Source: Idiomarina sp.
Lineage (GTDB): Bacteria; Pseudomonadota; Gammaproteobacteria; Enterobacterales; Alteromonadaceae
Length of the DNA stretch: 64,000 nt
Assembly (NCBI GenBank): GCA_020831965.1
Contig: JAFIFP010000007.1
Coordinates: forward strand, 186,001 to 250,000
Reading direction: 5' to 3'
This document shows positions 40,956-50,075 of this stretch, one piece after another. A program made the translations under genes and the position numbers. Position 1 is the stretch's first letter. Each line of letters begins with the position of its first letter. A model generated the notes under the pieces. It saw nothing but the letters and a program-made list of their open reading frames with translations. It searched no databases and was not told the DNA's origin.

Positions 40956-41908
40956 ATTTCCCCTGGTTAAGACCACTGTGGCAGCAACTCGCTGTTGCGC
41001 GGTCTCAACAACAGCTGCCGCATGGGATTGGTCTTCCTTGGCGGCCTGATGCAGGCATTGAAGCCTTTCTTGACGCCTTCGTTGCTTGGCTACTGTGCCA
41101 AGAGCATCGTGGACAAGCCTGTGGACTGTGTAAAAGTTGCTTACTATATAAAGCCGGCACGCACCCAGATTACGTGTTAATTAAGCCTGAAGCCGGTAAG
41201 AAAATTGGTGTTGAAGCGATTCGTCAGCTGCATGACAAAGTGTGGCAGCGCTCGAGTCAGTCGGGTGAGACCGTGGTCGTGATTCAGCAAGCTGAACATA
41301 TGACAGAAGCTGCGGCGAACGCTTTGCTGAAAACGCTCGAAGAGCCACCGCCACAAAATTACCTGATTGTAATGCCTGAGCGTTTCTCTCGTTTACTTCC
41401 GACCGTACGCAGTCGCCTTACGACCTATCCTTTACCAGTTCCCAATGCGGATGATATGGCAGAGTGGCTTATGCGTCATGGTCAATTAGCGAAACGACCC
41501 GATGATAGCTTCATTAGCGAGGCACAGTTGAATCCGTTAAAGGTGCTGAAACGTTTACAGGGTGAGAGTGCCGAGCAGGTATCTGTTTTTAAAGCCGTTT
41601 ACGCAGGCGAACAAGTTATAGTTCCAGACTCGGCAGAAGCACAGGGTGAATGGCTGGACAATTTACTGCGCGAATTGCAGCGCGGGTTGGCAGAAGCGCA
41701 GGGTGATAGGGTGCGAGCGGATAGCATTTGGCCTGACACGTTGTCACAGCATCCTCATGTGGCGGGCCTATTGCCCCAATGGTACCAACAAGTGATGCAA
41801 ATAAAGCGTGAGCTCGGTGGCTCTGGGTTGAATGCAAAGTTACTTGTGCAGCGCTTTCTGAGCGCAGTACTCATAGACACTTATTATTCGAAAGGACAGA
41901 ATTCCTGA
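40940..41908 (+). CDS. holB: DNA polymerase III subunit delta'
   Basis: 322 residues of the AAA+ clamp-loader family. The zinc module (CQEHRGQACGLCKSC) is clear, then GVEAIRQLHDKV, the AANALLKTLEEPP motif and the sensor-1 VRSRL region. The P-loop is degenerate, as is normal for delta'. It is part of the complex that loads the sliding clamp. It starts inside the tmk end and ends one base into tatD. Confidence 0.93.
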   Translation: MAAGIDFPWLRPLWQQLAVARSQQQLPHGIGLPWRPDAGIEAFLDAFVAWLLCQEHRGQACGLCKSCLLYKAGTHPDYVLIKPEAGKKIGVEAIRQLHDKVWQRSSQSGETVVVIQQAEHMTEAAANALLKTLEEPPPQNYLIVMPERFSRLLPTVRSRLTTYPLPVPNADDMAEWLMRHGQLAKRPDDSFISEAQLNPLKVLKRLQGESAEQVSVFKAVYAGEQVIVPDSAEAQGEWLDNLLRELQRGLAEAQGDRVRADSIWPDTLSQHPHVAGLLPQWYQQVMQIKRELGGSGLNAKLLVQRFLSAVLIDTYYSKGQNS

Positions 41909-42690
41909 TGTTTGTGGATTCTCATTGTCACCTCGACAAAATTAAAGAGGTACAAACTAACGGTGTAGGGCCAACGCTGGCGCGCGCCGAGCAAGCGGGT
42001 GTTGAACACGTCCTTTGTGTTGCCGTGACCCTTGACGACTATCCAGTGATGCGACGAGCAATCGGTGAGCAGATTAATGTTAGCTTCTCATGCGGCCTGC
42101 ACCCGCTTTACATGAAGGATCAGCAGCTCGATGTCAGCAAGCTTACAGAATTGGTTCGCGATCCCCAGGTCGTTGCAGTTGGAGAAACGGGGCTAGATTA
42201 CTTCTATGATAAAGAGTTCCATGCGCAGCAACAGTCTAGTTTCGAACAACATATTCGTGTGGCTTGCGAAATAGAAAAACCTCTGATTATTCATACGCGC
42301 GATGCACACGCAGATACCATTCGAATGCTGCGGGAAGGGAGTGCAGAACATTGTGGCGGAGTATTGCACTGTTTTACTGAGTCGCTTCGTATGGCTGAAG
42401 AAGCGATGGAGATTGGTTTTTATATTTCGATCTCAGGTATCGTCACCTTTGCCAACGCAGATGAATTAAGAGAAACGGTGAAGAAAATTCCCCTTGAACG
42501 TCTGTTGATTGAAACAGACTCACCTTGGCTTGCGCCGGTTCCACATCGTGGTAAAGAGAACGAACCGGCGTTCGTTCATGAAGTGGCTCGCTGTGTAGCC
42601 GCACTGCATGGCGTTTCCGTCGAACAGGTTGCAGAAGTAACCACAAATAACTTCTATACCTTGTTTAACTCAGTGAAAAAGATAATTTAA
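41908..42690 (+). CDS. TatD-family deoxyribonuclease (YcfH type)
   Basis: 260 residues, metal-dependent TIM barrel. FVDSHCHLD binds the metal at the N-terminus, VGETGLDYFY is next, and HTRDAHADT, HCFTE and ETDSPWLAP follow. Members have 3'-5' exonuclease or D-aminoacyl-tRNA deacylase activity, and the physiological role is unsettled. It overlaps holB by one base. In Pseudomonas and several other genera a pilZ gene lies between holB and tatD; here it is absent, as in E. coli. Confidence 0.93.
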   Translation: MFVDSHCHLDKIKEVQTNGVGPTLARAEQAGVEHVLCVAVTLDDYPVMRRAIGEQINVSFSCGLHPLYMKDQQLDVSKLTELVRDPQVVAVGETGLDYFYDKEFHAQQQSSFEQHIRVACEIEKPLIIHTRDAHADTIRMLREGSAEHCGGVLHCFTESLRMAEEAMEIGFYISISGIVTFANADELRETVKKIPLERLLIETDSPWLAPVPHRGKENEPAFVHEVARCVAALHGVSVEQVAEVTTNNFYTLFNSVKKII

Positions 42691-42699
42691 CTTATTGAT

Positions 42700-42840
42700 A
42701 TAAAAAGAAAAGCTCGGAACCAAGGCAGGTGTTCCGAGCTCAGGGGAAAGGCTCATCATGAGCCGTGCGCTAACTCCTGCAATGCGATGAAAGCAGGCCT
42801 GAGGCCTAACATCGCGGGGAGAATGTTACTCAAAAGCGAT
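42700..42840 (-). ncRNA. Candidate intergenic small RNA ending in a strong terminator
   Basis: Read on the minus strand, this stretch folds well: an outer helix pairs gcgatg (42817-42812) with catcgc (42788-42783) around two adjacent aggcct hexamers; a second hairpin is ggctcat/atgagcc (42764-42750); the third is a 10-bp terminator stem. Two C-rich stretches, tccccg (about 42820) and tttcccc (about 42749), lie outside the helices and could pair with ribosome sites. No coding gene on this strand lies upstream, so the terminator implies an independent transcript. The promoter is unclear (a weak ttggta/tactat pair near 42875/42850). Size about 100-140 nt; no known family recognised. Confidence 0.45.
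42701..42740 (-). terminator. Rho-independent terminator of the candidate small RNA
   Basis: On the minus strand agctcggaac (42740-42731) pairs perfectly with gttccgagct (42720-42711) around a 10-nt loop, followed by TTTTCTTTTTA. On the plus strand no T-run follows the stem, so it does not suit tatD. The direction is therefore minus. Confidence 0.85.
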
Positions 42841-42929
42841 TACTAGAATAGTAGTCAAGAAAAAATAAAATTACCAAATTGTCTGCACATCTTTTCAGAA
42901 AAATAACCAATGCTCTGGTCCAAACCGCA

Positions 42930-42956
42930 TATAGTTTTTCTTGGGCGTTCCGATAA
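42930..42956 (+). promoter_or_regulatory. Sigma-28 (FliA) promoter upstream of the diguanylate cyclase gene
   Basis: TATAGTTT (42930-42937), an 11-bp spacer, and TCCGATAA (42949-42956). The enterobacterial FliA consensus is TAAAGTTT-N11-GCCGATAA, so each half matches 7 of 8 and the spacing is exact. The start would be about 50 bases before the ATG at 43018. This puts the downstream gene in the flagellar/motility regulon. Confidence 0.75.
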
Positions 42957-43017
42957 GATCACATCTAAGCTTACTTAAGTCGCACTTAAATTATTTCCTT
43001 GGGATAAGACGGTACCT

Positions 43018-44946
43018 ATGTACTTTTTTCCTCGTCGTTTAGTAACACGTTTGGCTCTCTCTCTTGGCATTGCCTTGATTCTTATGTTGGTGCTATTGGT
43101 CTCACTGTCACTGCGTGTGCAAGAGGACTCCATTCAAGAGCAAACACAAACCATGCTTATCCGTATGACCGAGTCCTATGCTTCAAGCCTTATGGTCATG
43201 TTGGATACGCGCCTGACGGCAGCACGAAGTCTTGCGGAACACTACGATGTTGAAGCCCATCAACCTTTGTACTTCTCGACAGCTCAAAATCTATTTCAAA
43301 GTGTGTGGGTTATCAGCGCCCAAGGCGATCTTGTTTCCAGTTGGCCTGCAGAGCAGGGACCAGAGCCTGGCACGGATGTTTCAGCCTATAGTTTTTTCTC
43401 TGAGGTGGATAAAAGTGCTTCTGTCTGGATAAGCGAGCCTCACGTGTATGAGGAGATAAGCAGTGAGCCTTTAATTCACTTAGTTGCTTCAATCTGGAAT
43501 GAGGAAGAGTTCAAAGGCTTTATCGTTGCCAACCTTGGGGTATTTTCGACACCGCTGTTCCAACGGATTGCTGGCGTGGCTTTTGGTAACTCAGGCTACT
43601 TCTAGTTGACAACTGAGTCGGGCGTAATTATTGCGCATCCTCAACGTTCCGAATTGCTTCAAATTCTTGACACCAATTTGCAGTCTGAGTTGCTGACTCA
43701 TTTCGGCACCGAGTCAGACGCTCAGGTTGTGCACAGTAACTTCTCTGGAGATGCTCTGCAAACTTATCAGCGAATTCCATCGACTGGATGGATTATTGGG
43801 GCTACTTTGCCACTCGATGAAGCCATGACCCCGATACAAACACTTTGGCGTGTACAGTTGATTGGTGGCGGCATTTTTACGCTTATTGCGCTATTAGCAT
43901 TGATTGGGATCATTCACTCGCAGCTCAGGCCCATCAGGCGACTACAACGTGAAGTCAGTTTAGTCAGACAGAATCATGCGCTTCGATTGAGTGAGCCCCG
44001 TTTAGCTGAGTTGTTGCAACTGGTGCGTAACTTTAACCAACTCATTGATGAGAATGAACATCAGCGACGCGCATTGAAACAGCGTCAAGCCTATTTTGAT
44101 ATGGTTCTTAATACTTCATCTGTTGGTCATTTTGTTGCTGATTCGCGTGGTTTTATTGAGTATGTAAACGGTGCCCTCGAAACTATAACCGGGTACAGCG
44201 AAGAACAGATTCGCCAAGGCCAGTTAGCAGATGGCTTAGAAGATTCCACGGGTAAGCAGGAGCGTGACCGCTGGGTTAATGCGCTTGAGGCACATCAAGA
44301 AATAGAGATTGAATTTAAGTTTCGTCGTGCAGATAAAACACTCGTTTGGCTGCATATTGCGAGTAAACCAGTGTTTGACCATGGCTTATGTTAGGGCCAT
44401 GTGGGTACCGTGACTGACGTTACAGAAAGCTATACCGAGATTGAAGACCTGAGGCATCGTGTACATCTTGACGAATTAACGAAGGTATTGAACCGGCGTG
44501 GAATTGAGGATGCTCTGCGCTCGGCTTGGAACGAAGCACAACTGTACAATCATCCGTTGATCATTATGGCGCTAGACCTCGACAACTTTAAGAATGTGAA
44601 TGACGAGGCGGGTCATGAACAAGGGGATTGGATTCTCCAGCAGGTAGCGGGAATACTTGAGGGAGCGGTGCGAGATACGGATATTGTTGGTCGCCTTGGC
44701 GGCGATGAATTTGTAATTGTATTGCCGGGCTGTCCCCTCGACCGCGCGGAATCGATTGCGGCAATGATCGTCGCTTCAGTGTCGGCTATTAGTGCGCAAC
44801 GGAACTTGCCGGCAGTTACGATGAGTATAGGAATAGCGGCAAAGTGTCCAGATGATCAATCCGAGCTCGATTTGCTCAGACGTGCTGACAAGGCGGCTTA
44901 CCAAGCAAAGCATGCGGGTCGTAATCAATGGGTTATGACTCAGTAA
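43018..44946 (+). pseudogene. Membrane diguanylate cyclase (dCache-PAS-GGDEF) interrupted by two in-frame TAG codons
   Basis: One frame of 643 codons runs the full length with only two stops inside it: TAG at codon 196 (43603-43605) and TAG at codon 459 (44392-44394). The product would have TM helix 1 (about 8-30), a periplasmic dCache-like domain, TM helix 2 (about 280-302), a HAMP-like linker, a PAS domain with PAC end, and a GGDEF domain. The active site GGDEF (561-565) and the inhibitory RDTD site (552-555) are intact. The first TAG sits in a conserved GYF-x-L position, where Tyr is expected; the second is in the PAC strand before GHVGTVTDVTE. No frameshift or deletion is seen. It is either a very recent pseudogene or read through. 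Its 3' end overlaps ansA by 14 bp. Confidence 0.85.
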
Positions 44947-45973
44947 TAGTGCGGTCTTGTTGCGGGGTAAGCTCGCCGCGTAGGTTCTGACTAAAAGCGC
45001 GAGCCAATGCCTCAGGCGCAAGCTCCTGACTTAACAAATAATGTAGCTTCGTAAGCGCGGCCTCCACCGTCATATCTTGACCACTAATCACACCCAAATC
45101 AGCAAGCGCATTTCCAGTTGCGTATCCGTGCATATTCACAGTGCCTTTGAAACACTGGGTACAGTTAACTACCGGTATACCAGCTGCAACCGCGCGGCCA
45201 ATAGCCTCAGGAAGTGCTCCAAAATGAGGCGCGTTGCCAACACCAAAACTTTGCAAAATCAGAGCTTTGACAGGTTGTTTAACCAGACTGTCTATGATCT
45301 GAGCACTCATTCCAGGGTATAAGGTGACGACTCCGATTTCTTGAGCTGAAACTTCTTGTAGTGTCAGCGCTTGCTTAGCCAGCGGTTTAACTTCACCCGC
45401 AATCAAGTCAATGTCGATCCCGGCCTCTAGTAATGGCGGAAAGTTAGGTGATGCAAATGCATCAAAGCCGTCGGCATCGGCTTTTGTTGTTCGATTACCT
45501 CGAAAGAGTCGATTATTAAAGAACAGTCCCACTTCGTGAATTGGATAGTGAGCTGCTAAATAAAGCGAATTCAATAAGTTAGTCTGACCGTCTGAGCGGA
45601 GCGCTGCCAGCGGGATTTGTGAACCCGTAACGATAACCGGTTTGCCAAGGTTTTCGAACATAAAGGATAGTGCTGACGCGGTGTAAGCCATGGTATCGGT
45701 GCCATGAAGAATCACAAAGCCATCGAAATCTTCATAGTGTTGCGCAATATCTAGCGCAATACGTTGCCAATCCCTTGGGCTCATATCTGAGGAGTCCATT
45801 AAGGGATCATATTCACAGAGCGTAAACTCGGGCATTTCAGGCCGATAGAACTCTGGCATGCCACGTAAGCAAGTTTCGAGAAATCCAGGAGCTGGCACGT
45901 AGCCTTGCTCAGACTTCATCATGCCGATGGTTCCGCCGGTGTAGGCGATGTAAATGCGTTTCCTACGACTCAT
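44933..45973 (-). CDS. ansA: Type I L-asparaginase
   Basis: 346 residues. The two catalytic Thr motifs are IAYTGGTIGMM near the N-terminus and LHGTDTMAYTASA. The lack of a signal peptide and the length near 338 of E. coli AnsA indicate the cytoplasmic low-affinity enzyme that converts Asn to Asp and ammonia. It begins one base inside the sppA stop (TAATG), so the two form an operon, the same pair as in E. coli. Confidence 0.95.
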   Translation of the reverse strand: MSRRKRIYIAYTGGTIGMMKSEQGYVPAPGFLETCLRGMPEFYRPEMPEFTLCEYDPLMDSSDMSPRDWQRIALDIAQHYEDFDGFVILHGTDTMAYTASALSFMFENLGKPVIVTGSQIPLAALRSDGQTNLLNSLYLAAHYPIHEVGLFFNNRLFRGNRTTKADADGFDAFASPNFPPLLEAGIDIDLIAGEVKPLAKQALTLQEVSAQEIGVVTLYPGMSAQIIDSLVKQPVKALILQSFGVGNAPHFGALPEAIGRAVAAGIPVVNCTQCFKGTVNMHGYATGNALADLGVISGQDMTVEAALTKLHYLLSQELAPEALARAFSQNLRGELTPQQDRTITES

Positions 45974-47832
45974 TAAAATTCCTTACACTCAATACAGCGC
46001 ATATAGATGTGCTTAGGATCATTGAATTCATTCAAAAACTCAACTTCGGTCCGGAGGCGCTGAAGTAATTTGGCAGAGTCTGATGAACTAGGGGGCATGA
46101 TTTGAGTGACCAAGGCTTGAGCATTGCTTCCCAGCAATCGGGCGAGGAACAGTTCAAAGCCAGAAATATGTCGACGAGGCTGACTGACTTGGTAATCTTT
46201 GAGCTCGGCGAGCTTTGCCGCACTGTGGATGGCCTCACTAAGTTCACCAAGCTCATCTACGAGCCCCCGGGCATGAGCCTGCCGACCGGTCCAAACGCGC
46301 CCTTGTGCGATATTGTCCAGATCAATCTGGCTGACAGGGCGATGCGTTAAAAGGTGATCAGTAAAAGTTTCATAGGCACGTTCTACATTACGTTGAATAA
46401 TAAACTCAGCAGCCGGGTCGAGGTCGCGGGTCAGATCAATATAGGGAAACTCCGTCGTTGAAAAACCATCGGAGTGAATTCCTAGATGGGATAATCCTTC
46501 TTGTGCAGTAATCAACATACCAAATACACCGATTGAACCCGTAATGGCTGCAGGCGGCGCATAAATGCGGTTTGCTCCTAATGCGATCCAGTACCCACCG
46601 GATGCCGCAGTAGAACTCATTGAGATCACTACAGGTTTGCCAGCTTCGCGCAGAGCGGCCACCTGCTCCGCAATGAGTTCGGAGCCAAAAGAGCTTCCTC
46701 CCGGCGAATCAATACGTAGCACCACTGCCTTCACTTGTTCATTGAAGCGTGCGTCTTTGAGTTGCTCGACGATTTGATTCGCGTTGACTTGCGAAGTTTG
46801 TGCGGAACCTTCGACAATACTCCCGCGTAACACGATGAGATGAATCTCCGGCGCATCAGATTTAAATTGTGAACGCTCATACTCGACGATACGACGATAG
46901 TCTGTGAATTCGATCGCGGGGTAGTGTCGCATCTCTGGATCAAAGCCGAAGGTTTCATGAATAAACAATCGCTGCTCTTCACGGTTAGTGATGTGATCGA
47001 TCAGCCCAACCCCAAGTGCATATTCGGCTAAGCTATATTGAGCTTGCTCAAAACTATAGAGGAAACTATCGAATTGACCATCCAGTGCCGTGGGTGAAAT
47101 GACTCGGTTTTGTGTTACGCCGGCCAGGTACTGAGTCCATAGATCATCAAGCCACACTCGCGTTGACTCGAGTGCCTCTGGCGACATGTCATCACGGCTA
47201 AAGGGCTCGGTGGCGGTTTTAAAGTCACCCGCACGAAATACATGCGGCTGGAGTTTGAGTTTGTCAAACATAGAAGCGAAGTGAGCAGGGTAGTAGTGAT
47301 AACCTTCCAGCAGCACACTCCCGTCGGGATGCATCAATATATCTGCAGCGAATGAGGCAAGGTAGTATTGGCTTTGGGTATAGTAGTCACCAATCGCCAC
47401 GATAGGTTTACCGCTGTCTCGAAACTTTGCTAAATGCTGTCCGACAAGCTGGAGCTTACTCAGACCTCCCCCCCAAAAATAGCGAAGATCAAGTACTAGC
47501 CCCGTAATTTTCGGATCATGAGTAGCGCGGTCGATGACACTGACGAGGTCAAACAACGCAACTTCTGGAATTGTCCCGCCACCCAATGCAGAGCTAAAGA
47601 ATTGATCGACTGGGGATACATAGGTTTCTTGTTCCACAAGAATCCCAACTGGGTTTAAAACAAGCACACTGTCCTCTGTGACCTGCGGAATATCTTCACT
47701 TGACGTGAACAGCAGAATTACGCCGATGAGTACCACGAAGAAAACAAGGTTTACCACAACGCGTCGAATGGAATTGATTACTCGTGCAATACTTAAAGAT
47801 ATCGCTTTCAGCGATGCGCGGTCTAATTTCAT
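45973..47832 (-). CDS. sppA: Signal peptide peptidase SppA, 67K type
   Basis: 619 residues, like E. coli SppA (618). One N-terminal transmembrane helix (about 20-42) is followed by two tandem S49 peptidase domains. The catalytic Lys is in FRAGDFKTATEPF of the first domain, and the catalytic Ser is in TAASGGYWIALGANRI of the second. It degrades leftover signal peptides in the inner membrane. The frame extends 28 codons upstream, but the ATG at 47832 begins the family sequence. Confidence 0.95.
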   Translation of the reverse strand: MKLDRASLKAISLSIARVINSIRRVVVNLVFFVVLIGVILLFTSSEDIPQVTEDSVLVLNPVGILVEQETYVSPVDQFFSSALGGGTIPEVALFDLVSVIDRATHDPKITGLVLDLRYFWGGGLSKLQLVGQHLAKFRDSGKPIVAIGDYYTQSQYYLASFAADILMHPDGSVLLEGYHYYPAHFASMFDKLKLQPHVFRAGDFKTATEPFSRDDMSPEALESTRVWLDDLWTQYLAGVTQNRVISPTALDGQFDSFLYSFEQAQYSLAEYALGVGLIDHITNREEQRLFIHETFGFDPEMRHYPAIEFTDYRRIVEYERSQFKSDAPEIHLIVLRGSIVEGSAQTSQVNANQIVEQLKDARFNEQVKAVVLRIDSPGGSSFGSELIAEQVAALREAGKPVVISMSSTAASGGYWIALGANRIYAPPAAITGSIGVFGMLITAQEGLSHLGIHSDGFSTTEFPYIDLTRDLDPAAEFIIQRNVERAYETFTDHLLTHRPVSQIDLDNIAQGRVWTGRQAHARGLVDELGELSEAIHSAAKLAELKDYQVSQPRRHISGFELFLARLLGSNAQALVTQIMPPSSSDSAKLLQRLRTEVEFLNEFNDPKHIYMRCIECKEF

Positions 47833-47952
47833 GTGGACACCAGATAATTTGCTCTTAGTAGAGTTTAACGAGTTCTTAGGGCGATGCGAAGCGTTGCTTT
47901 TAAGTATTCGAAGCAAATGGTATCGTTATTTTCTTTTTGTGGTGGTCTCTTT

Positions 47953-48504
47953 ATGCACGCTCGTCATTTACTCCTTAATCGTTCCTCTATGCCGCGTCTT
48001 CAAGCACCTGCACCGACGCCAGCTGATATTGAACTGATGAAAGCTGCCGCATTGCGGGTTCCAGACCACATGAGTCTCGTACCCTACGAGTTTTTGCTAT
48101 TTGAGGGTGAGGCAAGAGTTTGGCTTGGTGATGTGTTTCGCGCAGCTGCGACGCAAGAGAACCTTGGTGAGCAGGCTGTCACAAGAGCTCCGCAACTCCC
48201 TTTACGTGCTCCGCTTGTCATGGTGGTTGTTACCAAGTATCAAGAACACCCGTCAGTACCTTTTAAAGAACAATTTGCCAGCGCCGCCTGTGCGGCATTC
48301 GCTGTGGAGCAAATGGCATTTACTCAGGGCTATGGTGCAGTCTGGCGTACTGGACCTTATGCAGAATCAGACACGGTAAAGGACGCGCTGAAAGTCTCCA
48401 AGCAAAACGATATCTTAGGGTTCTTGTATATCGGAACGCCACCAGTAGACGTGCCCATAAAGCCTGCCAAAGATGCCGATATTTTTAGACAGATTCAGGC
48501 CTGA
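47953..48504 (+). CDS. Nitroreductase family protein, YdjA type
   Basis: 183 residues. HLLLNRSSMPRLQAPAPT at the start, AALRVPDHMSLVPYEF, and AQGYGAVWRTGPYAES-like sequence (TQGYGAVWRTGPY) match YdjA. These are small FMN-binding oxidoreductases; the natural substrate is unknown. The ATG at 47953 fits the family start; an earlier ATG adds 23 unrelated residues. It is divergent from sppA, an order also found in E. coli. Confidence 0.92.
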   Translation: MHARHLLLNRSSMPRLQAPAPTPADIELMKAAALRVPDHMSLVPYEFLLFEGEARVWLGDVFRAAATQENLGEQAVTRAPQLPLRAPLVMVVVTKYQEHPSVPFKEQFASAACAAFAVEQMAFTQGYGAVWRTGPYAESDTVKDALKVSKQNDILGFLYIGTPPVDVPIKPAKDADIFRQIQA

Positions 48505-48546
48505 ACCGTGCAGTCTTAAGTGAGCAAAAAAGCTACCTTTGAAAGT

Positions 48547-48574
48547 AAAAACGCCAGCGAATGCTGGCGTTTTT
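48547..48574. terminator. Bidirectional terminator between the ydjA-like gene and asnS
   Basis: A 12-bp stem (48547-48558 with 48563-48574), 4-nt loop, A-run before and T-run after. It sits between two converging genes. Confidence 0.93.
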
Positions 48575-48595
48575 CGGTGTAACGCGGATATTGGA

Positions 48596-49996
48596 TTAGA
48601 AATCTGCGTTGTTCGGGCTACGTGGAAAGGGAATCACGTCACGAATGTTTTGCATACCTGTTACGTAAGCCACTAAGCGCTCGAAACCCAGTCCAAACCC
48701 GGCATGCGGCACAGTGCCATAGCGGCGTAAGTCGCGATACCAAGAGTACTCTTCTTTCGGCAAGTTCATTTCTGCTAGTCGGCGATCAAGCAAGTCGAGG
48801 CGCTCTTCACGGGCGCTACCTCCGATAATTTCGCCGATCCCAGGAGTAAGTACATCCATCGCTGCAACGGTCTTGCCATCACTATTCTGGCGCATGTAAA
48901 ACGCCTTAATGTCACGGGGGTAGTTCTTCAAGATAATTGGGGCGCCCACATGCTCTTCTGCAAGATAACGCTCATGTTCTGATTGCAGATCCGTTCCCCA
49001 TTCAACTGGGTACTCGAAGGTCTTGTCGCAATTCTTCAATATCTCAACTGCATCGGTGTAGTCCATATGCACGAAGTCATTCTCGACAACTTGCTGAAGT
49101 CGCGTGATAGCGTCCTTATGGATGCGCTCCGCGAAAAACGACATATCGTCCGCTCGCTCTTCGAGGACTGCTTTGAACACATATTTCAGCATATCTTCTG
49201 CGAGTTTGGCGACGTCATCGAGGTCAGCGAACGCAACTTCAGGTTCAATCATCCAAAACTCAGCTAAATGGCGGCTGGTGTTTGAGTTCTCAGCTCTGAA
49301 GGTCGGACCGAAGGTATACACGTTTGATAGGGCACAGGCGTAGGTTTCGACGTTCAACTGGCCTGACACAGTAAGAAAGGCCTCTTTGCCGAAAAAATCT
49401 TCTTTAAAGTTCACGCTGCCGTCTTGGTTCTTTGGCAGGTTCATTAAATCGAGGGTAGACACCCGAAATAGTTCGCCAGCACCTTCAGCATCACTCGTTG
49501 TGATGATCGGCGTGCTAATCCAGTAGAAGCCGCGCTCGTGGAAGAAACGATGGACTGCTTGCGCTAAACAATGCCGAACGCGAGTCACTGCACCCGCAAC
49601 ATTGGTGCGAGGGCGTAAGTGGGCGAATTCACGAAGGTATTCCATGCTATGACGCTTGGGCGCCATCGGATAAGTGTCTGGGTCTTCAACCCAGCCCAAA
49701 ACTTCGAGATGGCTTACTTGTAATTCGAAATCTTGACCTTGGCCCGCTGAAGCGACGACTGAACCAGTCACCGCTACAGAGCAACCCGTGGTCAGCTTCT
49801 GAATTTCAGCTTCATAATTAGGCAAGGTATTAGGAGCAACCACCTGAACTGCGTCAAAGCACGAGCCATCATGCACATTTATAAAGGAAATGCCGGCTTT
49901 TGAATCACGACGGGTGCGAACCCAACCGCGCACCACAAGGGTGTCGCCAACGGCAAATTTTCCAGCCAAGATATCTTTGACGACTGCAAAGGTCAT
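48596..49996 (-). CDS. asnS: Asparaginyl-tRNA synthetase
   Basis: 466 residues, equal to E. coli AsnRS. An N-terminal OB-fold anticodon domain ([23 protein letters not shown]) is followed by the class II catalytic core, with [25 protein letters not shown] (motif 2) and [15 protein letters not shown] (motif 3). The C-terminus [10 protein letters not shown] is typical. The ATG at 49996 gives the family length, and an open frame extends 10 codons upstream. Confidence 0.97.
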   Translation of the reverse strand: MTFAVVKDILAGKFAVGDTLVVRGWVRTRRDSKAGISFINVHDGSCFDAVQVVAPNTLPNYEAEIQKLTTGCSVAVTGSVVASAGQGQDFELQVSHLEVLGWVEDPDTYPMAPKRHSMEYLREFAHLRPRTNVAGAVTRVRHCLAQAVHRFFHERGFYWISTPIITTSDAEGAGELFRVSTLDLMNLPKNQDGSVNFKEDFFGKEAFLTVSGQLNVETYACALSNVYTFGPTFRAENSNTSRHLAEFWMIEPEVAFADLDDVAKLAEDMLKYVFKAVLEERADDMSFFAERIHKDAITRLQQVVENDFVHMDYTDAVEILKNCDKTFEYPVEWGTDLQSEHERYLAEEHVGAPIILKNYPRDIKAFYMRQNSDGKTVAAMDVLTPGIGEIIGGSAREERLDLLDRRLAEMNLPKEEYSWYRDLRRYGTVPHAGFGLGFERLVAYVTGMQNIRDVIPFPRSPNNADF

Positions 49997-50075
49997 GAAT
50001 GCTCTCCAACTCACATAATTGAACAAGCCGCTATGTTACCTTGACTGCTGCCAGACTCAAGGAAAAATAGCGGAT

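Noticed and set aside
42783-42830. Integron attC-like core (gcctaac) in the tatD downstream gap
   Set aside because: There is no matching GTTRRRY partner at a proper distance, no integrase and no cassette. The stems fit a small RNA better.
43606-44394. The three pieces of the cyclase as separate small genes
   Set aside because: They share one frame with no gap, lack their own ribosome sites, and the stops fall inside conserved domain strands, so they are one interrupted gene.
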